DNA of 64,000 nucleotides from Streptomyces sp. NK15101 (GCF_020400725.1 NZ_JAINVG010000013.1:1-64000), one strand, 5' to 3'. Numbered from the stretch's first letter, positions 16,579 through 25,357 are shown. Notes: generated by a model not told the origin, from the sequence alone. Numbers and translations are program-made.

Positions 16579-17223
16579 ATGACACCCACCCCGCAGCACC
16601 CCGCCCCTGCCTCGACGATCCCGCCCCAGCCGAACAACCGACCCTCACTGCCGCAGAAACCCACCCACGCTGCCCCAGCCGGAGCAAGTTGGAGGTTCGG
16701 ACACTCCCCCGTCGGGGGCGCGTCCGAACCAGTGCCCGCCCCGGGGGTGGCGGACTCCCTCCCGCTCCAGGGGGCGCGGGAGGGAGGGACTGCGGCCGAG
16801 GGCGGACCGCAGCCGGTGCGGCGTCGCCGGGGCAAGTCCCGCGTACGCGCCCGTACGCAGCGCCGCGCGCACAGCGTCCGTCTCAGCGACGCCGAGCACG
16901 CGACCATCGCCGCCGGCGCCGAAGCGGTCGGCATCAGCATCGCCGGATTCCTCGCCCACAGCGGACTCGCCGCCGCCCGCGATCTCGACCGCACGGCAGC
17001 GGCCATCGCCACCCGCCAGGACACCCTGACCGCCCTCTTCGCACTCCGGCGCCAGCTCGGGCACGCGAACAACAACCTCAACCAGGCCGCCCACGCACTC
17101 AACAGCGGCACTTATCCCGACGGCCTGAAGGACACCATCGCCGCCATCCGCCGTGCAGCCGACGATGTCCGCCATGTCACCGCCCGCCTCACCGACCCGA
17201 ACTCCGAAGGCACCACCGCTTGA
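16579..17223 (+). CDS. MobC-like relaxosome accessory protein
   Basis: 214 aa. The first 85 residues are low-complexity. The conserved part starts with RAHSVRLSDAEHATIAAGAE, a ribbon-helix-helix-like DNA-binding region, and continues to ALRRQLGHANNNLNQAAHAL, the signature of the bacterial mobilisation family MobC. It would bind oriT and recruit the relaxase. The ATG has AAGGATC as a weak ribosome site. The TGA overlaps the TTG of the relaxase gene, as usual for mobC-mobA pairs. Two GC-rich hairpins sit inside its 5' part. Confidence 0.82.
   Translation: MTPTPQHPAPASTIPPQPNNRPSLPQKPTHAAPAGASWRFGHSPVGGASEPVPAPGVADSLPLQGAREGGTAAEGGPQPVRRRRGKSRVRARTQRRAHSVRLSDAEHATIAAGAEAVGISIAGFLAHSGLAAARDLDRTAAAIATRQDTLTALFALRRQLGHANNNLNQAAHALNSGTYPDGLKDTIAAIRRAADDVRHVTARLTDPNSEGTTA
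16694..16786 (+). other. two adjacent hairpins inside mobC, candidate oriT or attenuator
   Basis: Hairpin one has 9-bp arms at 16,694-16,702 and 16,722-16,730 with an inner CCCCC/GGGGG pairing. Hairpin two has 11-bp arms at 16,755-16,765 and 16,776-16,786. They lie in the non-conserved 5' part of the mobC-like gene, where coding constraint is weak. Inverted repeats beside mob genes are typical of transfer origins, but no nic consensus is recognised. Confidence 0.4.
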
Positions 17224-18935
17224 TCCCCCGCATCCACAAGCAGGGCCGCAACACCGTCCGCCTGCTCGCCTACCTCTACGGCCCCGGCCGCCGCGAGGAA
17301 CACACCGACCCCCACCTCGTCGCCTCCTTCGACGGCCTCGCCCCCGACCCCGGCCGCAACCCCAGCACCACCCTCGCCGACCTCGCCCAGCTCCTGGACG
17401 AGCCCCTGCACCTCCTCGACAAAGATGCCCGCCCCACCACCCACGTGTGGCACACCTCCGTCCGCTCCGCCCCCGGCGACCGCACTCTCACCGACGCCGA
17501 ATGGGCGGACATCGCCCGCCGCGTCATCGCCGCCACCGGCATCGACCCCGGCGACGGCGCGGGCTGCCGCTGGGCAGCCGTCCGCCACGCCGACGACCAC
17601 ATCCACCTCATCGCCACCCTCGTCCGCGAAGACGGCCGCCGCCCGAGCCACCACCGCTCCGCCAAGCGCGCCCAGACCGAATGCCGGCAGATCGAAGCCG
17701 ACTACGACCTCCACCGCGTGGCAGCCGGCGACGGCACCGCCGCCAAGCGGCCCACCAGCGCCGAGCGCCACAAAGCCGAACGCCTCGGCCGGCAGCGCAC
17801 CCCACGCGAGGAGCTGCGCGAGGCGGTCCGCCGATCGGCGGCCGGCACAGCCAGTGAGAAGGAATTCTTCGACCGCCTCGCCTCGGCCGGCCTGATCGTC
17901 CGACGCCGCATCGCACCCTCGGGCGACACCCTCGGCTACACCGTCGCCCTCCCCGAGGACCGCAACGGCAAGGGCGAACCGGTCTTCTACTCCGGCTCCA
18001 AGCTCGCCCCGGACCTCTCGCTGCCCCGGATTCGCGAACGTTGGGCCCGGCCCCCTGGCGACACCGCCCAGGAACCGGCCCAGCCGGCGGTGACCGGGCC
18101 TGCTTCCGCACGCCGACGCGCCGCTGGCGCCGCCTGGCAGGCCCTGCGTTTCATCGACGACGGCGACGACGGCGTCATCGCCGCGCAGATCGCCGCCGCA
18201 GGGGAAGTCCTCGATGCCCTCGCCAAGACCTCCGCCGCCCACACCCGCCACGAACTCCAGTCGGCTGCCACCGCTTTCGAACGTGCTTCCCGCTCCCACA
18301 TACGCGCTACACGTGGCCACAACCACGCCCTGCGCCGAGCCGCGCGCGACCTCGTCCGCAGTGGCCCGGCTCTCGGTCGCGGCGAGGACGGCGCCACGAC
18401 AGCCATGGTCATCGACATGCTGTTCTTCCTGATCGCCGCCGTCGCGCACTGGCATGCCAGGAAGGGCCACGCCCAACAGGCCGAAGCGGCCCACCGGGCC
18501 GCCGAGCACCTACGAGGCGCCTACCGGGTCGCCGCCGAGCAGCCGCTCGCCGTCCTCCACCAGCGCGGTCGGAACCTCGCCCGCCCACTGCTGGAAAGAC
18601 AGGCCGACGCCGTGCGGGCGGCGATGCCGGAGCTGGCTGAGCAGGTACTGGCTGAGCCCGGCTGGCCGTCCCTCGCCGCCACACTCGCTGACGCCGAGGC
18701 CGTCGGCCACATCTCCACCGACCTTCTTGCCCGCGTGGCAGGACGCCGCGAGCTGGGCACCGCAGAGTCGGTCAGCGACGTACTGGTGTGGCGCGTACGG
18801 AGGATGGCCGATCTGCCCGCCGACTCGTATCCCGAGTACGTGACCGCTGCCAGCCTCCAGCGTGATTCTGCCGTGCCAGGGACAGCCGATGCGCTGGGAG
18901 CCGGCACCACAAACGGCCCCGTCCGACGACGCTAA
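17220..18935 (+). CDS. relaxase / mobilisation nuclease
   Basis: 571 aa from the TTG that overlaps the mobC stop. The N-terminal 170 residues form the relaxase domain: IPRIHKQGRN at the start, THVWHTSVR, and the metal-binding histidine motif AVRHADDHIHLIATLV near residue 125. This is the HxDxHxH-like motif III of the MobA/VirD2 superfamily in actinobacterial elements. The catalytic Tyr is not obvious. The long C-terminal half is helical and unassigned. It nicks oriT and leads the transferred strand. There is no FtsK/TraB-like translocase gene in the window, so the element would need a helper conjugation system. Confidence 0.87.
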   Translation: MIPRIHKQGRNTVRLLAYLYGPGRREEHTDPHLVASFDGLAPDPGRNPSTTLADLAQLLDEPLHLLDKDARPTTHVWHTSVRSAPGDRTLTDAEWADIARRVIAATGIDPGDGAGCRWAAVRHADDHIHLIATLVREDGRRPSHHRSAKRAQTECRQIEADYDLHRVAAGDGTAAKRPTSAERHKAERLGRQRTPREELREAVRRSAAGTASEKEFFDRLASAGLIVRRRIAPSGDTLGYTVALPEDRNGKGEPVFYSGSKLAPDLSLPRIRERWARPPGDTAQEPAQPAVTGPASARRRAAGAAWQALRFIDDGDDGVIAAQIAAAGEVLDALAKTSAAHTRHELQSAATAFERASRSHIRATRGHNHALRRAARDLVRSGPALGRGEDGATTAMVIDMLFFLIAAVAHWHARKGHAQQAEAAHRAAEHLRGAYRVAAEQPLAVLHQRGRNLARPLLERQADAVRAAMPELAEQVLAEPGWPSLAATLADAEAVGHISTDLLARVAGRRELGTAESVSDVLVWRVRRMADLPADSYPEYVTAASLQRDSAVPGTADALGAGTTNGPVRRR

Positions 18936-18963
18936 GCCGCAGGTCGAGCGGCGCAACATAGCC

Positions 18964-18996
18964 GAGAATCCCCGGTTAGCCTAACCGGGGATTCTC
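18964..18996 (+). terminator. perfect hairpin after the relaxase gene
   Basis: 16-bp arms (18,964-18,979 and 18,981-18,996) separated by one base, 28 bases past the relaxase stop. The left arm GAGAATCCCCGGTTAG is the same 16-mer found at 13,273. A terminator role is likely, but the near-perfect palindrome could also be a protein binding site. Confidence 0.65.
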
Positions 18997-19045
18997 CGCA
19001 CCATGGACCTATCAGCACCCACCCCACCATGTGAGGAGTACACCC

Positions 19046-19420
19046 TTGCCCGAAACCGATTCCTACCTCCGCGCCGACGTCTTCACCCTGCTCGTCGACA
19101 CCGACTTCCGGCTCCGTCCCGACACCGGCACCTTCTCCCACTACGACGGCCGCCCCTTCACCGACGAGGAACAGGCCACCGTCCTCCTGGCCAACCGGGA
19201 CGAGCTCGAAGCAACCCTCGAGGTCCGTCTCCTCATCGACACCGAGATCCAGAAGAAGGTGGGAACCGCCGGACTGAACATCGTCCTGGCCCCGTACGAC
19301 GACCAGCCCAACGAGGTCTTCACGCTCGGAGACGTGATCACCCACCGGCCACAGGACGGCCCCTCCGACATCGAGCGCCTCGCCTACGTGATGAACGGGT
19401 TCGTCCCCGACGGGCAGTAA
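19046..19420 (+). CDS. small acidic protein of unknown function next to the mob module
   Basis: 124 aa from the TTG at 19,046, which follows TGAGGAG by eight bases. The GTG at 19,031 is embedded in that ribosome site and is less likely. The sequence (LPETDSYLRADVFTLLVDTDF, then DDQPNEVFTLGDVITHRPQ) is soluble and acidic. I recognise no domain. It is a single-gene transcript between two hairpins, so it may be the last gene of the mobilisation module. Confidence 0.65.
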   Translation: MPETDSYLRADVFTLLVDTDFRLRPDTGTFSHYDGRPFTDEEQATVLLANRDELEATLEVRLLIDTEIQKKVGTAGLNIVLAPYDDQPNEVFTLGDVITHRPQDGPSDIERLAYVMNGFVPDGQ

Positions 19421-19491
19421 CACCAGCCCCAGGCACCTGAGCCCGTAGCACCGGTCGACCCGACAGCAGGCTGGCCTGGGAACCTCGCACA

Positions 19492-19533
19492 ACACGAACG
19501 GCAGCCGGGATCATCCGCGGCTGCCGTTCGTGT
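19492..19533. terminator. strong bidirectional hairpin
   Basis: 16-bp arms (19,492-19,507 and 19,518-19,533) with a ten-base loop lie between the convergent small gene ending at 19,420 and the DAAO-like gene ending at 19,627. It probably ends transcription from both sides and separates the mob module from the metabolic cluster. Confidence 0.75.
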
Positions 19534-19626
19534 CAGAGGCACCCGCCCAGGGCACCGATCAACTGGTGGGTGTCGCCCGTAATGCCAGTGAGGCGGACGT
19601 GCGGGAAGGCATCTCCGGCTGGTCCT

Positions 19627-20613
19627 TCAGGGCCTGTCTGCCCTGTCGGCGGCCAGGAGGCTCGCAGCCTCTTCGGCGCAGCCCCACGAGAGCGTGACGC
19701 CGGCGCCTCCGTGCCCGTAGTTGTGCACCACCACGGTGCCGTCCTCCGCCCGCTCCGCCTCCACGCGCACCATGGCCCGGGTCGGCCGGGCGCCGAGCCG
19801 GTGCTCCAGGACACGGGCCTTGGCGAGACGGGGTTCAACCTCGACACAGCGAGCGAGGATTCCGGCTGCAGCCTTCTCGTCGAGGGCAAGGCTGCCTTCG
19901 CCATCGATAGCGGTGCCGCCCAGGACAACGGTGTCGCCGTGGGGGTAGAAGCACAGCAGGTCTGGTAAGAGGCCGGTGTCCTCGGAGAAGAACTCGGTCA
20001 GCCCCGGGTTGGTGACGACGACGTGCTGGCCGCGGATGGGCCGCAGGTCATGGTCCGGGACCAGTTCCTGGGCACCCAGGCCCGTGCAGTTGACGATCAA
20101 GGCAGCGGGGCCAGCGTCCGCGAGCGAGACCAGGCGCCGCCGCTCGACCGTTCCTCCAGCGGCGTCGAGCCGGCGCAGGAGGTAGGCGAGGTAGGTGGGC
20201 ATGTCGATCAGCGGCACCGTGAACCGGTAGCCGGCCGAGAACCCGGCCGGCAGTTCGGCCGGCTCGCACGGCCGGAAGCCGGGCAGGGTGGTGGCCCAGT
20301 CCGGTGGTGCCTCGGCCGTGCGGGACGTCTCTATGCCGCTGGTGAGCCGGACGCCCGTGGACGGGTCCTCCGCCAATCTGCGGAAGATCTCCAGGGACCG
20401 CTGCCCCCACTGGTCGACCTTGTTCTTCGGCTCGACTAGGTATGGTCCCCACATCGCCCCGGCCGCCAGCGAGGTGACGCCCGGCACCTGCTCGGCGATC
20501 ACGTGCACCGAGGCTCCGGCCTCGGCCAGGACGACAGCGGTGGTGAGCCCTGCCACTCCAGCCCCGACAACGACAACGCGCACCTCGCGCTTCAAGGACG
20601 CGCCGGAGTTCAC
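19627..20613 (-). CDS. FAD-dependent D-amino-acid-oxidase-like enzyme
   Basis: 328 aa. The N-terminal Rossmann motif VVVVGAGVAGLTTAVVLAEAG binds FAD. SLAAGAMWGPY and the C-terminal HNYGHGGAGVTLSWG block match the D-amino-acid oxidase family, as does the PIRGQHVVV segment. The expected reaction is oxidative deamination of a D-amino acid or related imino substrate with O2, releasing H2O2. The gene overlaps the upstream NUDIX gene by four bases and is the last gene of a six- or seven-gene minus-strand operon. There is no peroxisomal or secretion signal, so it is cytoplasmic. The true substrate may be a pathway intermediate rather than a free amino acid. Confidence 0.85.
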   Translation of the reverse strand: MNSGASLKREVRVVVVGAGVAGLTTAVVLAEAGASVHVIAEQVPGVTSLAAGAMWGPYLVEPKNKVDQWGQRSLEIFRRLAEDPSTGVRLTSGIETSRTAEAPPDWATTLPGFRPCEPAELPAGFSAGYRFTVPLIDMPTYLAYLLRRLDAAGGTVERRRLVSLADAGPAALIVNCTGLGAQELVPDHDLRPIRGQHVVVTNPGLTEFFSEDTGLLPDLLCFYPHGDTVVLGGTAIDGEGSLALDEKAAAGILARCVEVEPRLAKARVLEHRLGARPTRAMVRVEAERAEDGTVVVHNYGHGGAGVTLSWGCAEEAASLLAADRADRP

Positions 20614-21014
20614 GAGAGCAGAGCCTTATCGAGGTAGTTCTGCACCGGCCCGAACAACCCGTACGGCACGTACTGCGGGATCTCACCATGCGTGGCCCAG
20701 GCCAGGCCGGCCACCTCATCAGCACTCGCCACGAGCGCCTGGCCGCCGACAGGGCGGCATGCAATGTAGTGGATCTCCCGGCCTGTCATGGGGTGCACCC
20801 GTTGTCCCAGCACACTCTGGGGCACCACCAGGAGCCCGGTCTCTTCCTCGGTCTCACGTGCTGCGGCTTCCCCGGGAGTCTCCTCGGATTCGATCTTCCC
20901 TGCCGGGAACTGCCACGAGAGCACCCCTTCCGCCACACGTCGCCGCACGAGCAGGACTCGCCCACCCCGCACGACGACGGCAGCGGCGACCGCTCTCTGG
21001 GCCTCGACCGTCAC
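20610..21014 (-). CDS. NUDIX hydrolase
   Basis: 134 aa with an intact NUDIX box from GKIESEETPGEAAARE through TEEETGL, around residues 39-61. The Arg/Glu metal ligands are in place. It should cleave a nucleoside diphosphate linked to another group. It is small, like MutT-type members. The stop overlaps the start of the DAAO-like gene, and the DUF89 gene ends nine bases upstream, so all three are co-transcribed. A second, different NUDIX protein opens the divergent operon at 25.4 kb. Confidence 0.88.
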   Translation of the reverse strand: MTVEAQRAVAAAVVVRGGRVLLVRRRVAEGVLSWQFPAGKIESEETPGEAAARETEEETGLLVVPQSVLGQRVHPMTGREIHYIACRPVGGQALVASADEVAGLAWATHGEIPQYVPYGLFGPVQNYLDKALLS

Positions 21015-21023
21015 GAAGATCCC

Positions 21024-22223
21024 CTACCGTCGCACCTGGACCAGCGCGTGCGTTCCACTCGTACGCCAGGCAGCCCCGGACCGTTCGAGCCCGTCCAGCA
21101 CTTCCTGCTCCAAGCCGACGATGACGTCGGACTTCAGGGTCCGGAGCGCTGCGACGGCCCCCGGGAAGTACGCGGTGAGATCGGCGAAGGACGCCTTGGC
21201 GTCCCACAGCCGGTCGCCCACCAGGCGCCGGTAGTTGAGGTCGCCCTTCAGGAGGGTGAGCGTGGCGCTCTCGAACTCGCCGCGGAGGTCCTCGGGCATG
21301 TCCTCGTACGGCAGCGGAGCGCAGAAGAACGGGTGGGTGCGGACCTCCAGGCTCCCTGCTGCCATGGCCTTCCACAGCCGGTCGCCGATCACACTGGCTT
21401 CGCCGGGTGCCTCGGTGAGGCGGCGGAGGCAGTCGACGACATCGGCCGTCATCGCGTCGGAGACGTAGTAGGGGTACGGCTTGAGGTGAAGCACGACCTG
21501 TTCGGCATGCCGCTGTTCGAGGAGGTGGTCGATGAGGATCAGGTCCGGGATCAGCTCGCGCCCCGCATTGTCCGCCACCACGGCGACGGTCGAGGAGCCC
21601 CCGACGGGCAACAGCTGCCACAACAAGGCGCTGTCGTCAGCCACCAGCCCGGAGGCAGCGGCGTCACCGGCTGCCGGCTCCCCCGCCGAGACGCGGAAGC
21701 CGAGGTCCGCACGGTTGCCCCAGAGCGACGCGTGGAGCAGGGCAGCAGCCCGCTCGTCCGCCGGAACGCTCGCGAGCGCGTCCAGGGCCCGCAGTTCCTC
21801 CTCCACGGCCTCACCGCGCAGCTCGGCCCGCTTGAACGGCGCGAACGGATCGACTCCCTGCCACGGCCCGGTGCCGAAGTACCCGACCGCGCCGAGGAGC
21901 CTGCGGTAGAAGTAGCTCTCCGCCCACAGGAACGGGGCGTCGTACCAGGAGCGCCCGAAGTGCTCCTGCCCCCAGTCCGCCCAGCGCTCACGGTCGTGTT
22001 CCCCGGGGGCGAGCGGCTCGATGACGCCGTTGGTGATCTCGTCCAGCAGGGCGTCGAGGGCCTCGTGCTGCTCACGGCCGTACGGGAAGGCGTCTCGTAC
22101 CTGCTGGATGAGGGCGGGGTGGCGCTTGGCCAGCACGCCCCAGGCGAACGAGCCGGGCTCGTTGCTCAGGATGACCGGTGCTCCATTCGCATCGCCCGAG
22201 CTGCGGGAGGTCTTCTCTGTCAT
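21024..22223 (-). CDS. DUF89 / ARMT1-like damage-control phosphatase family protein
   Basis: About 399 aa from the ATG at 22,223. The motif VADNAGRELIPDLILIDHLL (near residue 215) and LKGDLNYRRLVGDR near the C-terminus are the metal-binding signatures of DUF89 proteins, a family of metal-dependent phosphatases that remove phosphate from damaged or side-product sugar phosphates. The human relative ARMT1 was also described as a carboxyl methyltransferase. The ATG overlaps the stop of the small gene upstream in an ATGA arrangement, which fixes this start. A role in clearing a phosphorylated intermediate of the surrounding pathway is inferred. Confidence 0.83.
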   Translation of the reverse strand: MTEKTSRSSGDANGAPVILSNEPGSFAWGVLAKRHPALIQQVRDAFPYGREQHEALDALLDEITNGVIEPLAPGEHDRERWADWGQEHFGRSWYDAPFLWAESYFYRRLLGAVGYFGTGPWQGVDPFAPFKRAELRGEAVEEELRALDALASVPADERAAALLHASLWGNRADLGFRVSAGEPAAGDAAASGLVADDSALLWQLLPVGGSSTVAVVADNAGRELIPDLILIDHLLEQRHAEQVVLHLKPYPYYVSDAMTADVVDCLRRLTEAPGEASVIGDRLWKAMAAGSLEVRTHPFFCAPLPYEDMPEDLRGEFESATLTLLKGDLNYRRLVGDRLWDAKASFADLTAYFPGAVAALRTLKSDVIVGLEQEVLDGLERSGAAWRTSGTHALVQVRR

Positions 22224-22429
22224 GGCGTCCAAGCCCTTCGGTTCTCGCTCACATGTCCATGGTCCCCACGGGTCACAACGCCAGCAGCGCTACCTACCAG
22301 CACCTCACCCGTCGCCGGAGTGAGACGTCCATACACCCGGACCTTCGATCTGCCGCTGAGGTGGGAAGTGAACCGCTCCGTCCCCAGACGCCGTACCTCG
22401 ATGCCTCCGGTTCCCGGCCCGATCGCCAC
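22220..22429 (-). CDS. 69-aa basic protein, unknown
   Basis: A short ORF starting with GTG (VAIGPGTGGIEVRRLG) whose TGA overlaps the ATG of the DUF89 gene by four bases, a hallmark of translational coupling and the main reason to believe it. It is basic and has no cysteine or membrane segment. The middle part (SKVRVYGRLTPATGEVLVG) looks like a small beta-rich fold. I do not recognise a family. Confidence 0.5.
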   Translation of the reverse strand: MAIGPGTGGIEVRRLGTERFTSHLSGRSKVRVYGRLTPATGEVLVGSAAGVVTRGDHGHVSENRRAWTP

Positions 22430-22496
22430 CCCAGCCTCACTGATCGCGGAGCTTCTTCTCTGAATGCCATCGTCGTCGCATCCCGCCGGCGTGGTC

Positions 22497-23411
22497 TCAG
22501 CCCTTGGCGAGAAGTTCCCTGGCCGCGTAGTAAGCGTGCAGTGCGGCCTCGCTTCCGGAGCCCATGGCAGTCATGATCCGCTGGAAGCGGGCGGAGCGGA
22601 GGTCGCCTGCCACGATGACGCGGGGGTGCTGATCGGTCGGCGGGCAGTACCCGTCCAGACCGCGAGTCAAGTCGCCGGACGGGGCGGTCGGGGCATTGCC
22701 GATGCTGAGGTGGACTGCATCCGCCGTGATCGCCTGCCGTTCGCCGTTCCGGCCCACCGCTTCCACCGACACCGCGATGCCTTTTCCGGTCCGGAGCGTC
22801 AGGTGCTCCACGGGAAGGAGCGTGACCCGAGGGTCCTCGCGGATCTCCTCGATCTTGTACGCGTCGGCCGCCGGGTACGCCACGAGCAGGCGGGTGTCGG
22901 TGGTCGGGTGAGCGCGCAGGAAGGTGCCGATCGGGCGGTCGCCGCCGAGGACAAGGAGGGTGCGGCCCTCGGCGTCATCCGCCTCGGCCTGCCAGAGCGG
23001 GGGCAGGGTCAAGCCGTCGGGGGCGGTGATCCAGGCGACGTCGCGGGGCTGGAGGGGGCCGACGCCGGTGGCGACGATTGCGTACGGGGCGGTGAGACGG
23101 GTGTCAGTGTCGAGCGTGATGGTCACCCGGTCGTCGTCGGCGCGGAGCTCGGTGACGTGTCTGCCGAGTTCGAGGCGGCACAGCTCCGTGCTCTTCAGCT
23201 CCGCGACGACGGCGTCGGCGAGCTCGGGGCCGCTGGTGTAGCCGCCGAGGACGTTGTTCAGGGCCGGGATCCGGTAGAGGTTGCGGCACAGCCGGTCCGG
23301 CTCGATCAGGATCGAGCGCATGCCGACGCCGGCGGCCATGCGGGCAGCGGCGCAGCCGGCCGGGCCGCCGCCGATGATGATCAGGTCGGTGTCGTACAGC
23401 GTGTCGGCCAT
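22497..23411 (-). CDS. thioredoxin-reductase-like flavoprotein without the redox CxxC
   Basis: 304 aa. DLIIIGGGPAGCAAARMAAG is the FAD-binding Rossmann fold, TLLVLGGDRPIG near 150 stands where the NAD(P)H-binding domain begins, and VIVAGDLRSARFQRIMTAMG is the C-terminal FAD contact of the thioredoxin reductase family. The usual catalytic CxxC pair is absent, so it cannot reduce thioredoxin in the normal way and probably acts as a flavin-dependent oxidoreductase on a small molecule. The next gene starts after a gap of four bases, which indicates an operon. Confidence 0.85.
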   Translation of the reverse strand: MADTLYDTDLIIIGGGPAGCAAARMAAGVGMRSILIEPDRLCRNLYRIPALNNVLGGYTSGPELADAVVAELKSTELCRLELGRHVTELRADDDRVTITLDTDTRLTAPYAIVATGVGPLQPRDVAWITAPDGLTLPPLWQAEADDAEGRTLLVLGGDRPIGTFLRAHPTTDTRLLVAYPAADAYKIEEIREDPRVTLLPVEHLTLRTGKGIAVSVEAVGRNGERQAITADAVHLSIGNAPTAPSGDLTRGLDGYCPPTDQHPRVIVAGDLRSARFQRIMTAMGSGSEAALHAYYAARELLAKG

Positions 23412-23415
23412 GGGG

Positions 23416-23985
23416 CTATTCCAGCACCGGGGTCCCGGCGTACGCAGCGAGTTGGCCGATCACGTGGTCGGTGGTGACGAGTTGACCGGTTCCGATCAGG
23501 CGGCGGGCGACGACGAGGCCGGCGTCGTGGACGTCGGGGCCGGCGTCGCTGGCGCAGGCGTCGGTGACGATCCAGGGCGCGTAGCCGTGCTCGAAGGCGT
23601 CGGCGGCGGACTTCAGGACACAGCTCTCGGTGGCTATCCCGCAGAAGACGAGGTCGGTCCAGCCCGCCCGGCGGATCAGTTCGGCTGCCTCCGGAGTGAG
23701 GAGCGTGTACCCGGTTTTGTCGACGACCGCGTGCGCGTCGGCGGCAGCGTTGGCGAGCTCGGGGACGATGTCGGTCTCGGGTGGTTCCTGGAGCCGACGC
23801 CACTGGAAGAAGCGCTCGTAGGGGCTGTCCGGATAGTTGAAGTACCGGGTGAAGACCACAGGCCGTCCGGCGGCGGACCACTGGGCGACCAGGTCGGAGA
23901 CCGCGGGAACGGCGTGGCGGCTGTGGTGGTTCACGAAGCCGTTCTGCATGTCGATCACGACCAGCGCGGCGCTGCCGATGTCCAT
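23416..23985 (-). CDS. isochorismatase-family cysteine hydrolase
   Basis: 189 aa from the ATG at 23,985, with GGAG in the upstream ribosome site. The catalytic triad is visible: Asp in VVIDMQNGFV near residue 11, Lys in VDKTGYT near 92, and Cys in CGIATESCVL near 123. Members hydrolyse amide or vinyl-ether bonds, for example nicotinamide, isochorismate or N-carbamoyl compounds. The substrate here cannot be deduced. It lies between the XRE regulator and the flavoprotein on the same strand with short gaps. Confidence 0.88.
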   Translation of the reverse strand: MDIGSAALVVIDMQNGFVNHHSRHAVPAVSDLVAQWSAAGRPVVFTRYFNYPDSPYERFFQWRRLQEPPETDIVPELANAAADAHAVVDKTGYTLLTPEAAELIRRAGWTDLVFCGIATESCVLKSAADAFEHGYAPWIVTDACASDAGPDVHDAGLVVARRLIGTGQLVTTDHVIGQLAAYAGTPVLE

Positions 23986-24008
23986 CCGCTGTCTCCTGCC
24001 CCGTGTTC

Positions 24009-25142
24009 TCACCCGACGCTCTCGCGTAGAGCGTCCTGTGCGGCGCGCAGCCGTTCGGCCAGTCCGCTGGTCTTCATGATGGCCTCCCGCATCAGGACGT
24101 GCTGTGCGGTCTCCTGGGCTCGGGCGGTGGTGAGCCGGGAGTAGGCGGCGCGCAGGAAGCGCCAGCCGTACTGCTCGGGCGTGGAGGGGTCCTGGCCGTC
24201 CTCGATCATCTGCTGGATCTGGCGGGTGAAGCACCAGAGGGCCTGGACGGTCAGCTCACAGGTGACCAGCTCTTCGATGGAGAGGCTGCGCTCGCGGGAG
24301 TGGGAGGAGTAGGCGACGCCGGACCAGCCGGCATAGCCGGTGGAGACTCCCCTTACGCCGAAAGACACGATGTCCGGGTGGTCGAAGCCGGAGGCGAGGA
24401 GCGATGCCTCGACCGTGCCATCCAGGGGTGCGGGCCCGCCCGGGGCGCCGCGGTCGACCAGGACCGAGGGTGTGGACAGCAGGCGCAGTGCGGTGTCGTA
24501 GGCGTCGCCGGACCAGGGACCGGAGGTGAGCCAGTACAGGGAGAGGACGTACTCGGGGTTGGGGATGCGGTCATGGTCCTCGTCGAGGAGGTCGCGGAGC
24601 TTGTTCCTAGCCCAAGGCAAGTCGGAAGCGTACGAGCGGTAGCGCCAGACAGCGAGGTCGGTGAGCGCGGGAGGCTCGTGGGGTTGGACGAGGTGGAAGA
24701 CGGCGGCCCCGCAAGCGAAGACGTGCAGGACGCACTCCTGTGCTTCGGGGTGGTCGATGCGGACCGAGGAGGATTCCAGCCACTGGTCGCCCGCGCCCGG
24801 CGTCATGTGTGCGCGGAGTAGGCCAGCGCGCTCGGCGCCGATGAAGACCGGCAGGAATTTGTGGGAGTCAACGCCGATCCGGCCTGTGGCGGGTGGAGCA
24901 GCGCCGTTCGTTCCCAGGGCTGCTGCGAACCGGGCTTTCACGTCGTCCGACGCGCGGCCGAGCGCGGTGTCGAGGACAGCCTGGGATTCACCACGGGGCT
25001 GGTAACCCGCTCCGCCGCCTTCCCAGTTCGACACAGTCCGGTCGCTCACGCCCAGGTAGGCGGCGAAGTCCCGCAGGCTCATGCGCAGGGCGTCGCGTAA
25101 CAGCCGGGCTTCCCGGCCGGACCATCGCTGCACCGTGACCAC
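24009..25142 (-). CDS. XRE-family regulator with large C-terminal domain
   Basis: 377 aa. The helix-turn-helix is at residues 10-40: RDALRMSLRDFAAYLGVSDR and TVSNWEGGG. The rest is a large domain without a recognised catalytic motif (DSHKFLPVFIGAE, then a helical C-terminus), as in Streptomyces XRE regulators of about 380 aa. It is the first gene of the minus-strand operon and diverges from the NUDIX-led plus-strand operon, so it is the likely controller of both. Start GTG at 25,142. Confidence 0.82.
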   Translation of the reverse strand: MVTVQRWSGREARLLRDALRMSLRDFAAYLGVSDRTVSNWEGGGAGYQPRGESQAVLDTALGRASDDVKARFAAALGTNGAAPPATGRIGVDSHKFLPVFIGAERAGLLRAHMTPGAGDQWLESSSVRIDHPEAQECVLHVFACGAAVFHLVQPHEPPALTDLAVWRYRSYASDLPWARNKLRDLLDEDHDRIPNPEYVLSLYWLTSGPWSGDAYDTALRLLSTPSVLVDRGAPGGPAPLDGTVEASLLASGFDHPDIVSFGVRGVSTGYAGWSGVAYSSHSRERSLSIEELVTCELTVQALWCFTRQIQQMIEDGQDPSTPEQYGWRFLRAAYSRLTTARAQETAQHVLMREAIMKTSGLAERLRAAQDALRESVG

Positions 25143-25357
25143 CGTCGTACCCCCTGTCCGTCACCCGGTGGAACGCCGAAACGGCCAGCGTAGCCAGCCT
25201 TGTTCAGCAGTGGTGCGGCATTGCTGCAGCACCCGTACGTCACACCCCGCCATCGGCCTCCACCATGCTGGGTCCACCGAGCCGGGGAGCTGCCGGCCGC
25301 GACCAGGCGGCCCTCCGCCCGTTCTCTCCTGTACCACCACCAGAAGGAGCAATCGGC
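25143..25357. promoter_or_regulatory. divergent promoter region between the two metabolic operons
   Basis: 215 bases separate the regulator start from the NUDIX start, so promoters for both operons must lie here. An imperfect symmetrical patch around GTGCGGCATTGCTGCAGCAC (25,215 or so) is a possible operator. I cannot assign clear -10 and -35 boxes. AAGGAG at 25,344 is the ribosome site of the NUDIX gene. Confidence 0.4.

Noticed and set aside
11638-18935. Self-transmissible actinomycete ICE
   Set aside because: No FtsK/TraB-like DNA translocase gene is present; relaxase plus MobC points to a mobilisable element.
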